DNA of 64,000 bases. Origin: Actinacidiphila yanglinensis (GTDB taxonomy: Bacteria; Actinomycetota; Actinomycetes; Streptomycetales; Streptomycetaceae). Shown one piece after another: positions 1-7,400 of the stretch (position 1 is the first letter of the stretch; each line of letters starts with the position of its first letter). The stretch covers positions 62,001 through 126,000 of the forward strand of contig NZ_FNVU01000021.1 in the NCBI RefSeq assembly GCF_900107965.1, in the 5' to 3' direction. The notes below the pieces were generated by a model. The model saw only the letters and a list, made by a program, of their open reading frames with translations, was not told the DNA's origin and made no database searches. The translations under genes were made by a program, and so were the position numbers.

Positions 1-984
1 CGTCAGCCGGATCCGCGCGGTGCGGGACCCGGAGTGCCGCATGATGTTCGTGAGCGCCTCCTGGACGATCCGGAAGGCGGCCAGGTCGGTACCGGGCGAC
101 AGCGGCACGCGGTCGCCCTCGATCGCGACGTCGGCGGCGAGCCCCGCGACGGTGGCCTGCTCGACGAGTTCGGGCAGCCGGTCAAGACCCGGGGCAGGGG
201 AGCGCGGGGCCTCCCCGGGCGCACGCAGGGTGCCGAGCACCTGGCGGACCTCGCCGAGCGCCTCCTTGCTGGCCGCTTTGATCGTGGTCAGCGCGGTCCT
301 GGCCTGCTCCGGGCGCTTGTCCATCAGGGCGAGCGCCACGCCGGCCTGCACGTTGATCACCGAGATGCTGTGGGCGAGGACGTCGTGCAACTCGCGGGCG
401 ATCCGCAGCCGTTCCTCGTCGACCTTCCGGCGCTCGGCCTCCGCCCGCTCCCGCCGGTCGCGGGCGATCTGCTCCCGCCGGACCCGGAACAGCTCGGCCG
501 CGGCGAGCACCGCCAGCAACCACGCGCCGACGCCCGACACTTCCGTCCAGGACACCCGCCGGTCGCCGGACGGCGGCAGCCACTGGTAGAGCCAGGTGCC
601 GACCAGGATGTGGGCGGCGTAGGTCAGCGCCGCGATGATCAGCACGGCCCTGCGGTGGCCGGACGCGACCGCGCTGAAGAACGCGACCACCATCGCGAGG
701 AACACCGGTCCGTACGGATAGCCGAGCACGATGTAGAGCAGCGTGACGGCGGCGGTGCCGGCCGCGACGGCGACCGGTTGCCGGCGACGGAACAGCAGCA
801 TCGCCGGCCCGGCGAGCAACAGGACGTATCCCAGCGCGTCCAGGTCGGTACGGTCCGGCTGGTGCCGCCCGGCCACCCTGGTGCCGCCCACCTGGATGAG
901 CGTCAGCACGATCACCGGCACCCATACGGACCGAGCGCGCAGAAGCCCGCGGTGATGGGGTCGCTGCGGGTTCTCGTACGTCAC
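1..984 (-). CDS. Sensor histidine kinase, C-terminus cut by window edge
   Basis: Two-component sensor kinase of the NarL/DesK class (HisKA_3). The visible 328 residues begin at GTG 984 and run off the left edge. The N-terminal half has several hydrophobic membrane segments (about residues 20-35, 50-65, 75-130 and 150-165). A charged linker follows, then the H-box ARELHDVLAHS with the phospho-accepting His at about 200. The N-box of the ATPase domain (FRIVQEALTN) is near the end; the G-boxes lie outside the window. Kinases of this class usually act with a LuxR-type response regulator, expected just left of the window. The start is supported by TAGCGT seven bases upstream, which suggests a leaderless transcript. 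The signal sensed is unknown. Confidence 0.9.
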   Translation of the reverse strand, partial: MTYENPQRPHHRGLLRARSVWVPVIVLTLIQVGGTRVAGRHQPDRTDLDALGYVLLLAGPAMLLFRRRQPVAVAAGTAAVTLLYIVLGYPYGPVFLAMVVAFFSAVASGHRRAVLIIAALTYAAHILVGTWLYQWLPPSGDRRVSWTEVSGVGAWLLAVLAAAELFRVRREQIARDRRERAEAERRKVDEERLRIARELHDVLAHSISVINVQAGVALALMDKRPEQARTALTTIKAASKEALGEVRQVLGTLRAPGEAPRSPAPGLDRLPELVEQATVAGLAADVAIEGDRVPLSPGTDLAAFRIVQEALTNIMRHSGSRTARIRLT

Positions 985-991
985 GCGTCCC

Positions 992-997
992 ACGCTA
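992..997 (-). promoter_or_regulatory. Leaderless -10 box (TAGCGT) for the histidine kinase
   Basis: TAGCGT lies 7 bases before GTG 984, the TAnnnT spacing typical of leaderless actinobacterial genes. No purine-rich ribosome site precedes the start. Confidence 0.5.
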
Positions 998-1158
998 GAC
1001 CGCCCGTCACCGGCTTGGCGTCCACCGCCGGTCGGCGACGCGACTACTTCGTCCGAAGTACTCGGAGGTGCGCGGCATCCGCTGTCGGCCACGGGACGGC
1101 TCCACCGCGGCTGTCCGCGGAGAGGGGTCGGCGGTTCCGCGGACCGGCTCCGGGGAGG

Positions 1159-1995
1159 CTACGCCCGCTGGTTCGCGTGCTTCCGCCGGTCGCCCGGGGC
1201 GTCGTCGTCCATCCCGGCGCCGTCCGTACCGCTTGCGGCAGGCGTGTCGGGTGCGGCGAGCGGGTCCGGCCGATCCGCTGTATCGGGTATCCGGTCCTGC
1301 GGGGGCAGCCCGACCTGGAGGCCGAGCGCGGCGGCGGCCTGGTCGAAGAAGGGGCCGCGGGCCTCGACCACCTGGTTGAACTGGCCGAACACCTCGAAGC
1401 TGACGATGCCGAAGACCTGGGCCCAGGCGGCGACGAGCGCGGCGATCACCGGAGCGGGCAGCTCCGGGGCAAGCTCCTCGGCCAGCCGGACGGCGTCGGC
1501 CCGGACCGGCTGCGCCAGCGGACCGCCCGCGGGGTCGCCGAGCCTGCCCTCCGCGTGGGCGTCCTTCGCCACCTCTATCAGCGCGAGGCCGACCCGCGAG
1601 GCGGGCACGACGGTGTCCTGCGGCGCGGCGTAACCGGGCACGGGGGAGCCGTAGATCAGGGCGTACTCATGCGGGTGGGCGACCGCCCAGTCGCGGGAGG
1701 CGCGGCAGACCGCGGTCCAGCGGTCGAGCGGCTCGGCGCGCAGCGCGGCGGCCAGCGCCTCCTCGGCGGCCGAGCCGACCTCGTCGTACGCGTCGATGAT
1801 GAGGGCGGTGAGCAGGTCGTCGCGACTGGGGTAGTAGCGGTACAGGGCGGAGGAGGCCATGCCGAGTTCGCGGGCCACCGCCCGCAGGGACAGCCGCGCC
1901 GCGCCCTCGTCGGCGAGCTGCCGGCGGGCCTCGTCCTTGATGGCCGCGGTGATTTCGTCCCTGGCCCGTTCCCTGGCCCCTTTGATCACGCTCAT
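1159..1995 (-). CDS. TetR/AcrR family regulator with WHG C-terminal domain
   Basis: A 278-residue repressor. An N-terminal helix-turn-helix (about residues 15-60) contains LSLRAVARELGMASSALYRY, the usual TetR recognition region. The ligand-binding half has the WHG-type pattern with HPHEYALIYGSPVPGY (about residues 120-135). The last 45 residues are a Pro/Asp-rich tail unlikely to be folded. I chose ATG 1995 because the helix-turn-helix begins close behind it; an upstream in-frame start at 2031 would add 12 poorly conserved residues. It is divergent from the deazaflavin-dependent nitroreductase-family gene at 2145, and a perfect 6-1-6 palindrome sits between them, so it probably represses itself and that neighbour. 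The ligand is unknown. Confidence 0.9.
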   Translation of the reverse strand: MSVIKGARERARDEITAAIKDEARRQLADEGAARLSLRAVARELGMASSALYRYYPSRDDLLTALIIDAYDEVGSAAEEALAAALRAEPLDRWTAVCRASRDWAVAHPHEYALIYGSPVPGYAAPQDTVVPASRVGLALIEVAKDAHAEGRLGDPAGGPLAQPVRADAVRLAEELAPELPAPVIAALVAAWAQVFGIVSFEVFGQFNQVVEARGPFFDQAAAALGLQVGLPPQDRIPDTADRPDPLAAPDTPAASGTDGAGMDDDAPGDRRKHANQRA

Positions 1996-2036
1996 GACCT
2001 CAGTGTGCCACGGAAAGAGATCGCCGTCCACGAACG

Positions 2037-2101
2037 AGAGCAGTGCTCTTGCTTTTTCGGGCGAAGGTCGTGCACACTGTTCTCAAGCGAGAGCACCGCT
2101 C
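2037..2101. promoter_or_regulatory. Putative TetR operator: palindrome AGAGCA-G-TGCTCT plus a second GAGC/GCTC site
   Basis: A perfect 13-bp inverted repeat AGAGCAGTGCTCT lies at 2037-2049. A weaker copy, GAGC-ACC-GCTC, lies at 2091-2101. Both sit in the 149-bp gap between the divergent TetR gene and the nitroreductase-family gene. The pair of related sites fits a TetR dimer controlling both promoters. Confidence 0.65.
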
Positions 2102-2144
2102 ACACAAGTGGGCGGGTGTCCACATATCCCATGAGGGAGCCATC

Positions 2145-2621
2145 ATGTCCGAGCAGGCCGCAGCCGCCCCGCACGTCAAGAAGCCGGGCTGGTTCACTGT
2201 CAACGTCCTCAACCGCAGCATCGCCTGGCTGACCGACCGCGGGCTGAGCGTCTGGGGCTCCCGGGTGCTGGCCGTCCGCGGCCGCAAGAGCGGTGAGTGG
2301 CGCCGTACCCCGGTCAACGTGCTGACCCTCGACGACGAGCGCTACCTCGTCGCGCCGCGCGGCCACGTCCAGTGGACGTACAACATGCGGGTCGCGGGCG
2401 GGGGCCGGCTCCTGCTCGGCAAGCGGGTGGAGGAGTTCACCGCCACCGAGGTCGGGGACGACGACAAGCCCGCCGTGCTGCGCGCCTACCTCAAGCGCTG
2501 GAAGGCCGAAGTGGGCGTGTTCTTCGACGGGGTGGGGCCGGATTCCTCGGAGCAGGAGCTGCGCGCGATAGCGCCCAAGCACCCGGTCTTCCGGATCGAC
2601 CGGGCCCCGGGCAAGCGGTGA
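2145..2621 (+). CDS. Nitroreductase/deazaflavin (F420)-dependent oxidoreductase family protein
   Basis: A 158-residue protein of the Ddn/DUF385 family, small split-barrel enzymes that in actinobacteria usually bind F420H2 and reduce diverse substrates. The core motif is visible as VWGSRVLAVRGRKSGEWRRTPVNVL (about residues 37-61), followed by YLVAPRGHVQWTYNMRVAGGGRL, in the usual place for cofactor contacts. ATG 2145 is chosen because GAGGGAG lies 6-8 bases upstream; the reading frame extends further back but crosses the likely operator. Its expression is probably set by the divergent TetR gene. The substrate cannot be inferred; detoxification of an electrophile or drug is a guess from TetR pairing. 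Confidence 0.88.
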   Translation: MSEQAAAAPHVKKPGWFTVNVLNRSIAWLTDRGLSVWGSRVLAVRGRKSGEWRRTPVNVLTLDDERYLVAPRGHVQWTYNMRVAGGGRLLLGKRVEEFTATEVGDDDKPAVLRAYLKRWKAEVGVFFDGVGPDSSEQELRAIAPKHPVFRIDRAPGKR

Positions 2622-2678
2622 GGCGGGGGCCCGGTCGCGCCCGGGCGGCGGTCGCCGCAGCGACCGCCGCGGGGGCGG

Positions 2679-3932
2679 TCAGGTGCGGTCGACCGCGTCC
2701 AGCGCGCGACGGGCGATCGGGTGGGTGCGCACCAGGTCGGCCAGCGAGCGCTTGCCCCGGGTGATCCCGGCGAAGGCGCGCCAGGCCGGCGGGAAACTGG
2801 TCAGTACCGCGTGGAGCAGTCCGGGGCGACGCTCGAAGAGCGCCAGCATCCGCCGCCCCACGCCCATCTCGACACCGAGCCCGGCTTTGACCGCGAAGGC
2901 GTAGTTGAGGGCCTGGCGGCGGGCGTCCACCGCGTCGTGGGCCTCAGCGATGCGCACCGCCCACTCGCCGGCCAGCCGGCCGGAGCGCAGGGCGTAGGAG
3001 ATGCCCTCGCGGGTCCAGGGCTCCAGCAGCCCGGCCGCGTCGCCGCAGACCAGCACGCGGCCGCGGGAGAGCGGGGAGTCGTCGGAGCGGCAGCGGGTCA
3101 GGTGCCCGGAGGAGACGCTGGGCTCGAATCCGGACAGGCCGAGCCGGGCGATGAAGTCGTCCAGATAGCGCTTGGTGGCGCCCCCGTCGCCGCGCGCGGA
3201 GATCACACCCACCGTGAGGGAGTCGCCCTTGGGGAAGACCCAGCCGTAACTGCCCGGCAGCGGGCCCCAGTCGATGTGGACCCGGCCGGTCCAGTCCTCC
3301 GCCACCGAGGCGGGCACCGGGATCTCGGACTCCAGCCCGAGGTCGACCTGGTCGAGCTTCACCCCGACATGGGCTCCTATGCGGCTGGCGCTGCCGTCGG
3401 CGCCGACCACCGCGCGGGCGTAGACGATCTCCTCCGCGGCGCGCTTGCCGGCGATGCCGCCGTTGGTGACGACGACCGCGACGGTCCGGCGGTCGGGCAC
3501 GCCGGGGCCGTGCTGTTCGACCCGGGTGACGGTGACTCCGGTGCGGACCTCGGCGCCGGCCTCACGGGCGGCCTCGACCAGCCCGTTGTCGAACTCGGGG
3601 CGGTTGATGAGGCCGAAGAGCATCTGCCGGGAGCGCTTGGTGCGGGTGAGCCGGCCGTTGAGGCTGAAGGTCACCGCGTGCACCCGGTCGCGCAGCGGGA
3701 GTTCGTAGCCGGGCGGCAGCGCGTCCCGGGACGGCCCGATGATGCCGCCGCCGCAGGTCTTGTAGCGGGGAAGTTCGGCCTTCTCCAGCAGCAGGACCCG
3801 CCGGCCGGTCACGGCTGCCGCGTGGGCGGCCGACGCGCCCGCCGGGCCCGCGCCGATCACCACGACGTCCCAGACCGTCTGGGTCTGGTCGTCCTCCGCG
3901 CCGCTGCCCTGCGCCGCCTGCTCACCGCTCAC
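2679..3932 (-). CDS. Geranylgeranyl reductase family FAD-dependent oxidoreductase
   Basis: A 417-residue flavoprotein with an N-terminal dinucleotide-binding fold (VVVIGAGPAGASAAHAAA near residue 25). It also has the family CGGGI motif following LPRYKT, and the second FAD motif VLVCGDAAGLLEPWTREGI in the C-terminal half. Enzymes of this family saturate isoprenoid chains of quinones or lipids; in Streptomyces a close homologue usually sits beside respiratory genes, which fits menaquinone reduction, but no such neighbours are here. I prefer GTG 3932, preceded by GGGAG at a good distance; ATG 3995 would add 21 residues with atypical third-position bases. It is divergent from the peptidase gene at 4147. 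Confidence 0.88.
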   Translation of the reverse strand: MSGEQAAQGSGAEDDQTQTVWDVVVIGAGPAGASAAHAAAVTGRRVLLLEKAELPRYKTCGGGIIGPSRDALPPGYELPLRDRVHAVTFSLNGRLTRTKRSRQMLFGLINRPEFDNGLVEAAREAGAEVRTGVTVTRVEQHGPGVPDRRTVAVVVTNGGIAGKRAAEEIVYARAVVGADGSASRIGAHVGVKLDQVDLGLESEIPVPASVAEDWTGRVHIDWGPLPGSYGWVFPKGDSLTVGVISARGDGGATKRYLDDFIARLGLSGFEPSVSSGHLTRCRSDDSPLSRGRVLVCGDAAGLLEPWTREGISYALRSGRLAGEWAVRIAEAHDAVDARRQALNYAFAVKAGLGVEMGVGRRMLALFERRPGLLHAVLTSFPPAWRAFAGITRGKRSLADLVRTHPIARRALDAVDRT

Positions 3933-4146
3933 GTCGTTTTCGCTCCCGCTCGCCACGCTCGGCCGTCCTCGCTGTTCAGCGCTCTTCGCAAGCATCCTAT
4001 TGCGCCCGTGGCCAAGGGCTCGCTGTGGCACCATCGGCAGCGGCCCGCCGGTCCAGGTGGGGGCCCGGTGCGCCGGTGTCTGTCGTCGTTTGTCACTCTT
4101 TCGTTGCCGTCGTGTCGGCCCCGTCCACCCTCTACCAGGAGAACTC

Positions 4147-5520
4147 ATGTCGTCAGTCCCGCTGTCCGAGACCGTCGCGTCGCTGATCCCCCGTGCCAGG
4201 ACCGAGCTGGCCGAGCTGGTGTCGTTCGCCTCGGTGGCCGACGAGCGGCAGTTCCCCCGCAGCGAGTCGCACAAGGCCGCGGCGTGGATCGTGGACGCGC
4301 TGCGGCAGGAGGGCTTCGACGAGCTGGCCCTGCTCGACACGCCCGACGGCACCCAGTCGGTCTACGGCCGGCTGCCGGGCCCGGCCGACGCGCCGACGGT
4401 GCTGCTGTACGCGCACTACGACGTCCAGCCGCCGCTGGACGAATCGGCGTGGCTTTCCCCGCCGTTCGAGCTGACCGAGCGGGACGGCCGGTGGTACGGA
4501 CGCGGTGCGGCCGACTGCAAGGGCGGTCTGGTGATGCACCTCACCGCGCTGCGCGCGCTCGCCGAGCACGGCGGCGTCCCGCTCAACGTGAAGGTGATCG
4601 TCGAGGGTTCCGAGGAGCAGGGCACCGGCGGCCTGGAGCGGTACGCCGAGGCGCACCCCGACCTGCTGACCGCCGACGCCATCGTGATCGGCGACACCGG
4701 CAACTTCCGGGTCGGCCTGCCGACGGTCACCTCGTCGTTGCGCGGCATGGTGCTGATGGAGGTCCGGGTGGCGACCCTCGGGGGGAACCTGCACTCCGGG
4801 CAGTTCGGCGGTGCGGCCCCCGACGCCCTGGCCGCCCTGATCCAGATGCTCGCCAGCCTGCGCGACGCGTCCGGCGCGACCACCGTCGACGGCCTGGACG
4901 GCTCCGGCGAGTGGACCGGACTGGCCTATGACGAGGCCGACTTCCGCCGCGACGCCAAGGTGCTGGACGGAGTGGACCTGGTCGGCGGCGGCGCGATCGC
5001 CGATCGGCTGTGGGCCCGGCCCGCGGTCACCGTGCTCGGCATCGACGCGCCGCCGGTGGTCGGTGCCACCCCGTCGGTGCAGGCCGAGGCCGGTGCCCTG
5101 GTGAGCATCCGGGTGCCCCCGGGCTTCACCGCCGAGCGGAGCGCCGAGGCGCTGGAGGCCCACCTGCGGGCGGCGGCGCCCTGGGGCGCGAAGGTCGAGG
5201 TGGCGCAGCGCGGGAGCGGGCAGCCGTTCGCCGCGGACACCGCCAGCCCCGCTTATGCCTCGATGGCGGAGGCGATGCGCGAGGCGTACGGCGAGGAGAT
5301 GGCGGTGGTGGGCCAGGGCGGTTCCATCCCGCTGTGCAACACCCTGGCCACCCTCTACCCGGAGGCCGAGATCCTGCTGATCGGGCTGAGCGAGCCCGAG
5401 GCGCAGATCCACGCGGTCAACGAGAGCGTGTCGCCGCAGGAGTTGGAGCGGATGGCGCTGACCGAGGCGCTCTTCCTGAACCGCTATGCGGCGGCGCGCT
5501 CGGCCGAGCAGAGCGCCTGA
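4147..5520 (+). CDS. M20 family dipeptidase / metallopeptidase
   Basis: A 457-residue cytosolic zinc peptidase of the M20 (CNDP-like) family, which cleaves dipeptides or acylated amino acids. The first metal motif is YAHYDVQPP (His and Asp, about residues 87-95). The second region has GRGAADCKGG, and the catalytic glutamates are in EGSEEQGTGG. The late metal His is in QIHAVNE. A lid/dimerisation domain occupies about residues 190-340. ATG 4147 is preceded by AGGAG at 4137, and the long upstream extension of the frame looks non-coding. It is a single gene, ending before a strong hairpin at 5539. Specific substrate not determined. Confidence 0.92.
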   Translation: MSSVPLSETVASLIPRARTELAELVSFASVADERQFPRSESHKAAAWIVDALRQEGFDELALLDTPDGTQSVYGRLPGPADAPTVLLYAHYDVQPPLDESAWLSPPFELTERDGRWYGRGAADCKGGLVMHLTALRALAEHGGVPLNVKVIVEGSEEQGTGGLERYAEAHPDLLTADAIVIGDTGNFRVGLPTVTSSLRGMVLMEVRVATLGGNLHSGQFGGAAPDALAALIQMLASLRDASGATTVDGLDGSGEWTGLAYDEADFRRDAKVLDGVDLVGGGAIADRLWARPAVTVLGIDAPPVVGATPSVQAEAGALVSIRVPPGFTAERSAEALEAHLRAAAPWGAKVEVAQRGSGQPFAADTASPAYASMAEAMREAYGEEMAVVGQGGSIPLCNTLATLYPEAEILLIGLSEPEAQIHAVNESVSPQELERMALTEALFLNRYAAARSAEQSA

Positions 5521-5538
5521 CGGTTCGTTGCGTGGCGC

Positions 5539-5569
5539 GGGGCGTCGGTCGGCGTGGATCCGACGCCCC
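5539..5569. terminator. Bidirectional hairpin terminator
   Basis: A perfect 10-bp stem GGGGCGTCGG / CCGACGCCCC with an 11-base loop lies between two convergent genes ending at 5520 and 5580. No T-tract, as is common in Streptomyces. Confidence 0.75.
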
Positions 5570-5579
5570 TGGGCCCCGG

Positions 5580-6617
5580 TCAGCGTGTGGCGGGGTGCCC
5601 GGCCTCCAGGTTGAGGGCGCGGCCCTGTTCCCGTGCCCGCAGTGCCCAGCGCAGCCGGTCCAGCCGGACCGGGGGCAGCAGACCGGCGGCCTCGTCCTCG
5701 GTGACGAACCGCCAGCCGCGCAACTCGGCGTCGGGCAGCAGCAACCGGCCGATGTCGGCGGAGGGCATCCGGCCACCGTCGAAGAGCAGTCGCAGGCCGC
5801 CGTGGCCGGGCGGGTGCGGCGGTTCCCAGTCCACGACGAGCAGTTCCAGCCCCCTGTTCAGCTCGATGCCCAGTTCCTCGGCCACCTCGCGATGGCCTGC
5901 GCGGACGGGCGACTCGCCGCGCTCCACGATGCCGCCGGGGAACTCCCAGCCCGGCTTGTAGGTCGGGTCCACCAGCAGCACCCGGTCGGCGTCGTCGAAG
6001 AGCAGCACCCCGGCGGCCACCGTCTCGGCGCGCGGCTCGGGCGTCTGGATGATCCCGCAGACGCCCTCGCCGCGGCCGACCGCCTCGGTGACCGCCACCG
6101 CGGTCTGCCGCGGGCTGAGCCCGGCGGTGCCGATCACGTACGCGTCGCCGGTCAGCCAGGGCAACGCCGCGGTGTAGTCCGCGATGCGGTCCAGCGCCCA
6201 GCGCCGGGCGGTGTCGTCGGCCGCGGGATTGTCCGGAAAATCCGTCCTGGCGGTGATCCGGGAACGCAGGATCGTTTCTCCGGGGTCAAGCAGCACATGT
6301 CGGACCTCGATGCCCCGGGCCGCCAGCCCGCCGAATATCTCGTCCCGGTGCTCCTGGCACAGCAGCGTCATCGGTGTGACCAGCACGCCCCCCACCTCGG
6401 CGAGCAGTGCGGCGGCGGTCTCCACCACCAACCGCCGCCAGATCGCCAGTTCCTGGTAGTCGGTGACCTCGTCGAGCCGCTTCTCCGGCAGTAGTTGGCG
6501 CAGGCAGCCGCCGAGCGCCTCCGGGTCGTACAGGGTGCTCTCCGGTACCAGGTCCAGCATTTCGCGCGCCGCACTGGACTTGCCAGCGCCGAACGCACCG
6601 TTCACCCAGATGATCAC
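5580..6617 (-). CDS. P-loop kinase (AAA) - Nudix hydrolase fusion
   Basis: A 345-residue two-domain protein. Residues 1-185 form a small P-loop kinase-like domain with Walker A GAFGAGKSS at 7-15. Residues 197-345 form a Nudix hydrolase; the 23-residue Nudix box from Gly229 to Ile251 is intact, with Glu235, Arg243, Glu244, Glu247 and Glu248. Nudix enzymes hydrolyse nucleoside diphosphates linked to another group, while the N-terminal domain resembles nucleotide or small-molecule kinases. Together they suggest sequential handling of one metabolite, but the substrate is unknown. GTG 6617 is preceded by a GGAGAAGGGGG purine stretch. The gene is monocistronic and convergent with the peptidase gene. 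Confidence 0.88.
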   Translation of the reverse strand: MIIWVNGAFGAGKSSAAREMLDLVPESTLYDPEALGGCLRQLLPEKRLDEVTDYQELAIWRRLVVETAAALLAEVGGVLVTPMTLLCQEHRDEIFGGLAARGIEVRHVLLDPGETILRSRITARTDFPDNPAADDTARRWALDRIADYTAALPWLTGDAYVIGTAGLSPRQTAVAVTEAVGRGEGVCGIIQTPEPRAETVAAGVLLFDDADRVLLVDPTYKPGWEFPGGIVERGESPVRAGHREVAEELGIELNRGLELLVVDWEPPHPPGHGGLRLLFDGGRMPSADIGRLLLPDAELRGWRFVTEDEAAGLLPPVRLDRLRWALRAREQGRALNLEAGHPATR

Positions 6618-6682
6618 GGTGCCCCCTTCTCCGTAGACCCCTACGAATTGCCCGGATCATCGACCCCGGCAAACGCACCCGG

Positions 6683-7216
6683 TCACGTGGTGGCACGTAC
6701 GGGGCGCAGCAGCAGCCGGCGTTCGGCGAGCACCGCGGAGATCGGGTCGTCCCGCTCGGGACCCTGCGGGCCGTAGTGCGAGCGCATCTCCACGTCGGCG
6801 GGCGGCACCTGGTGCACCCCGCAGCGCCCGCAGCCGCCGGCGGCGTCCAGCCGGGTGCCGCACCGCTCGTGATGGAAGGTCCGCAACGGGCCGCCCGGGG
6901 TGGCGTGCCGGCCGCCCCACAGCGCCAGGCCGTGCACCACCGGCCACAGTTCGAGGCCCGCGTCGGTCAGCAGGTAGTCGTACCGCGGCGGGGACTGCTG
7001 GTAGGCCGCCTTGCGCAGCACGCCCGCCTCCGTGAAGGCGGTGAGGCGGGTGGTGAGCACGGCGCGCGGGATGTCGAGGTGGACCAGGAAGTCGTTGAAC
7101 CTGCGCACGCCGTAGAAGGCGTCCCGAAGGATCAGCAGGCTCCAGCGCTCGCCGACGACCTCGAGGGCGCGGGCCAGGGAGCAGTCCTGCTGGGCGTAGT
7201 CGGTGCCGAGTGCCAT
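6683..7216 (-). CDS. HxlR family winged-helix regulator
   Basis: A 177-residue MarR-like regulator. The signature CSLARALEVVGERWSLLILR occurs at about residues 12-31, with the conserved Cys at about 12 that in some HxlR proteins senses electrophiles or redox state. The wing motif SPPRYDYLLTDAG follows. A cysteine-rich C-terminal part (Cys residues in ERCGTRLDAAGGCGRCG) looks like a small zinc knuckle. ATG 7216 has TACTCT seven bases upstream, so the mRNA is probably leaderless. It is divergent from an MFS exporter, and a 14-bp perfect inverted repeat lies between them, consistent with control of both genes. The inducer is unknown. Confidence 0.92.
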   Translation of the reverse strand: MALGTDYAQQDCSLARALEVVGERWSLLILRDAFYGVRRFNDFLVHLDIPRAVLTTRLTAFTEAGVLRKAAYQQSPPRYDYLLTDAGLELWPVVHGLALWGGRHATPGGPLRTFHHERCGTRLDAAGGCGRCGVHQVPPADVEMRSHYGPQGPERDDPISAVLAERRLLLRPVRATT

Positions 7217-7223
7217 ACGGGAA

Positions 7224-7229
7224 AGAGTA
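7224..7229 (-). promoter_or_regulatory. Leaderless -10 box (TACTCT) for hxlR-type gene
   Basis: TACTCT lies seven bases before ATG 7216. The inverted repeat starting at 7242 falls where the -35 element should be. Confidence 0.5.
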
Positions 7230-7241
7230 CTGCTCGGTTCA

Positions 7242-7292
7242 GTGAATGAACTCTCGATGTTAGGCTGCCGTCGACCTTGAGAGTTCATTCAC
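7242..7292. promoter_or_regulatory. Putative HxlR operator: 14-bp perfect inverted repeat
   Basis: GTGAATGAACTCTC at 7242-7255 and its exact reverse complement at 7279-7292 are separated by 23 bp, giving 37 bp centre to centre. The site sits in the gap between the divergent HxlR and MFS genes and overlaps the expected HxlR -35 region. Confidence 0.75.
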
Positions 7293-7400
7293 CAGACTCG
7301 ATGGATCGGACTCTCTTCACCAGCCTCGTCGGACCCGCCGGTCGCGCCGGAACCACCAGCGCGTCGCGGAGGGTCCGACGCCTCGACGGAGGAGCCCTGT

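Noticed and set aside
34..2232. A 732-residue open frame on the plus strand
   Set aside because: It is opposite the histidine kinase and TetR genes, has no domain, and its Gly/Arg/Pro composition is what antisense of GC-rich genes produces.
2721..4931. Long plus-strand frame over the flavoprotein gene
   Set aside because: Antisense of the geranylgeranyl reductase gene; it also runs into the peptidase gene in the wrong frame. No motifs.
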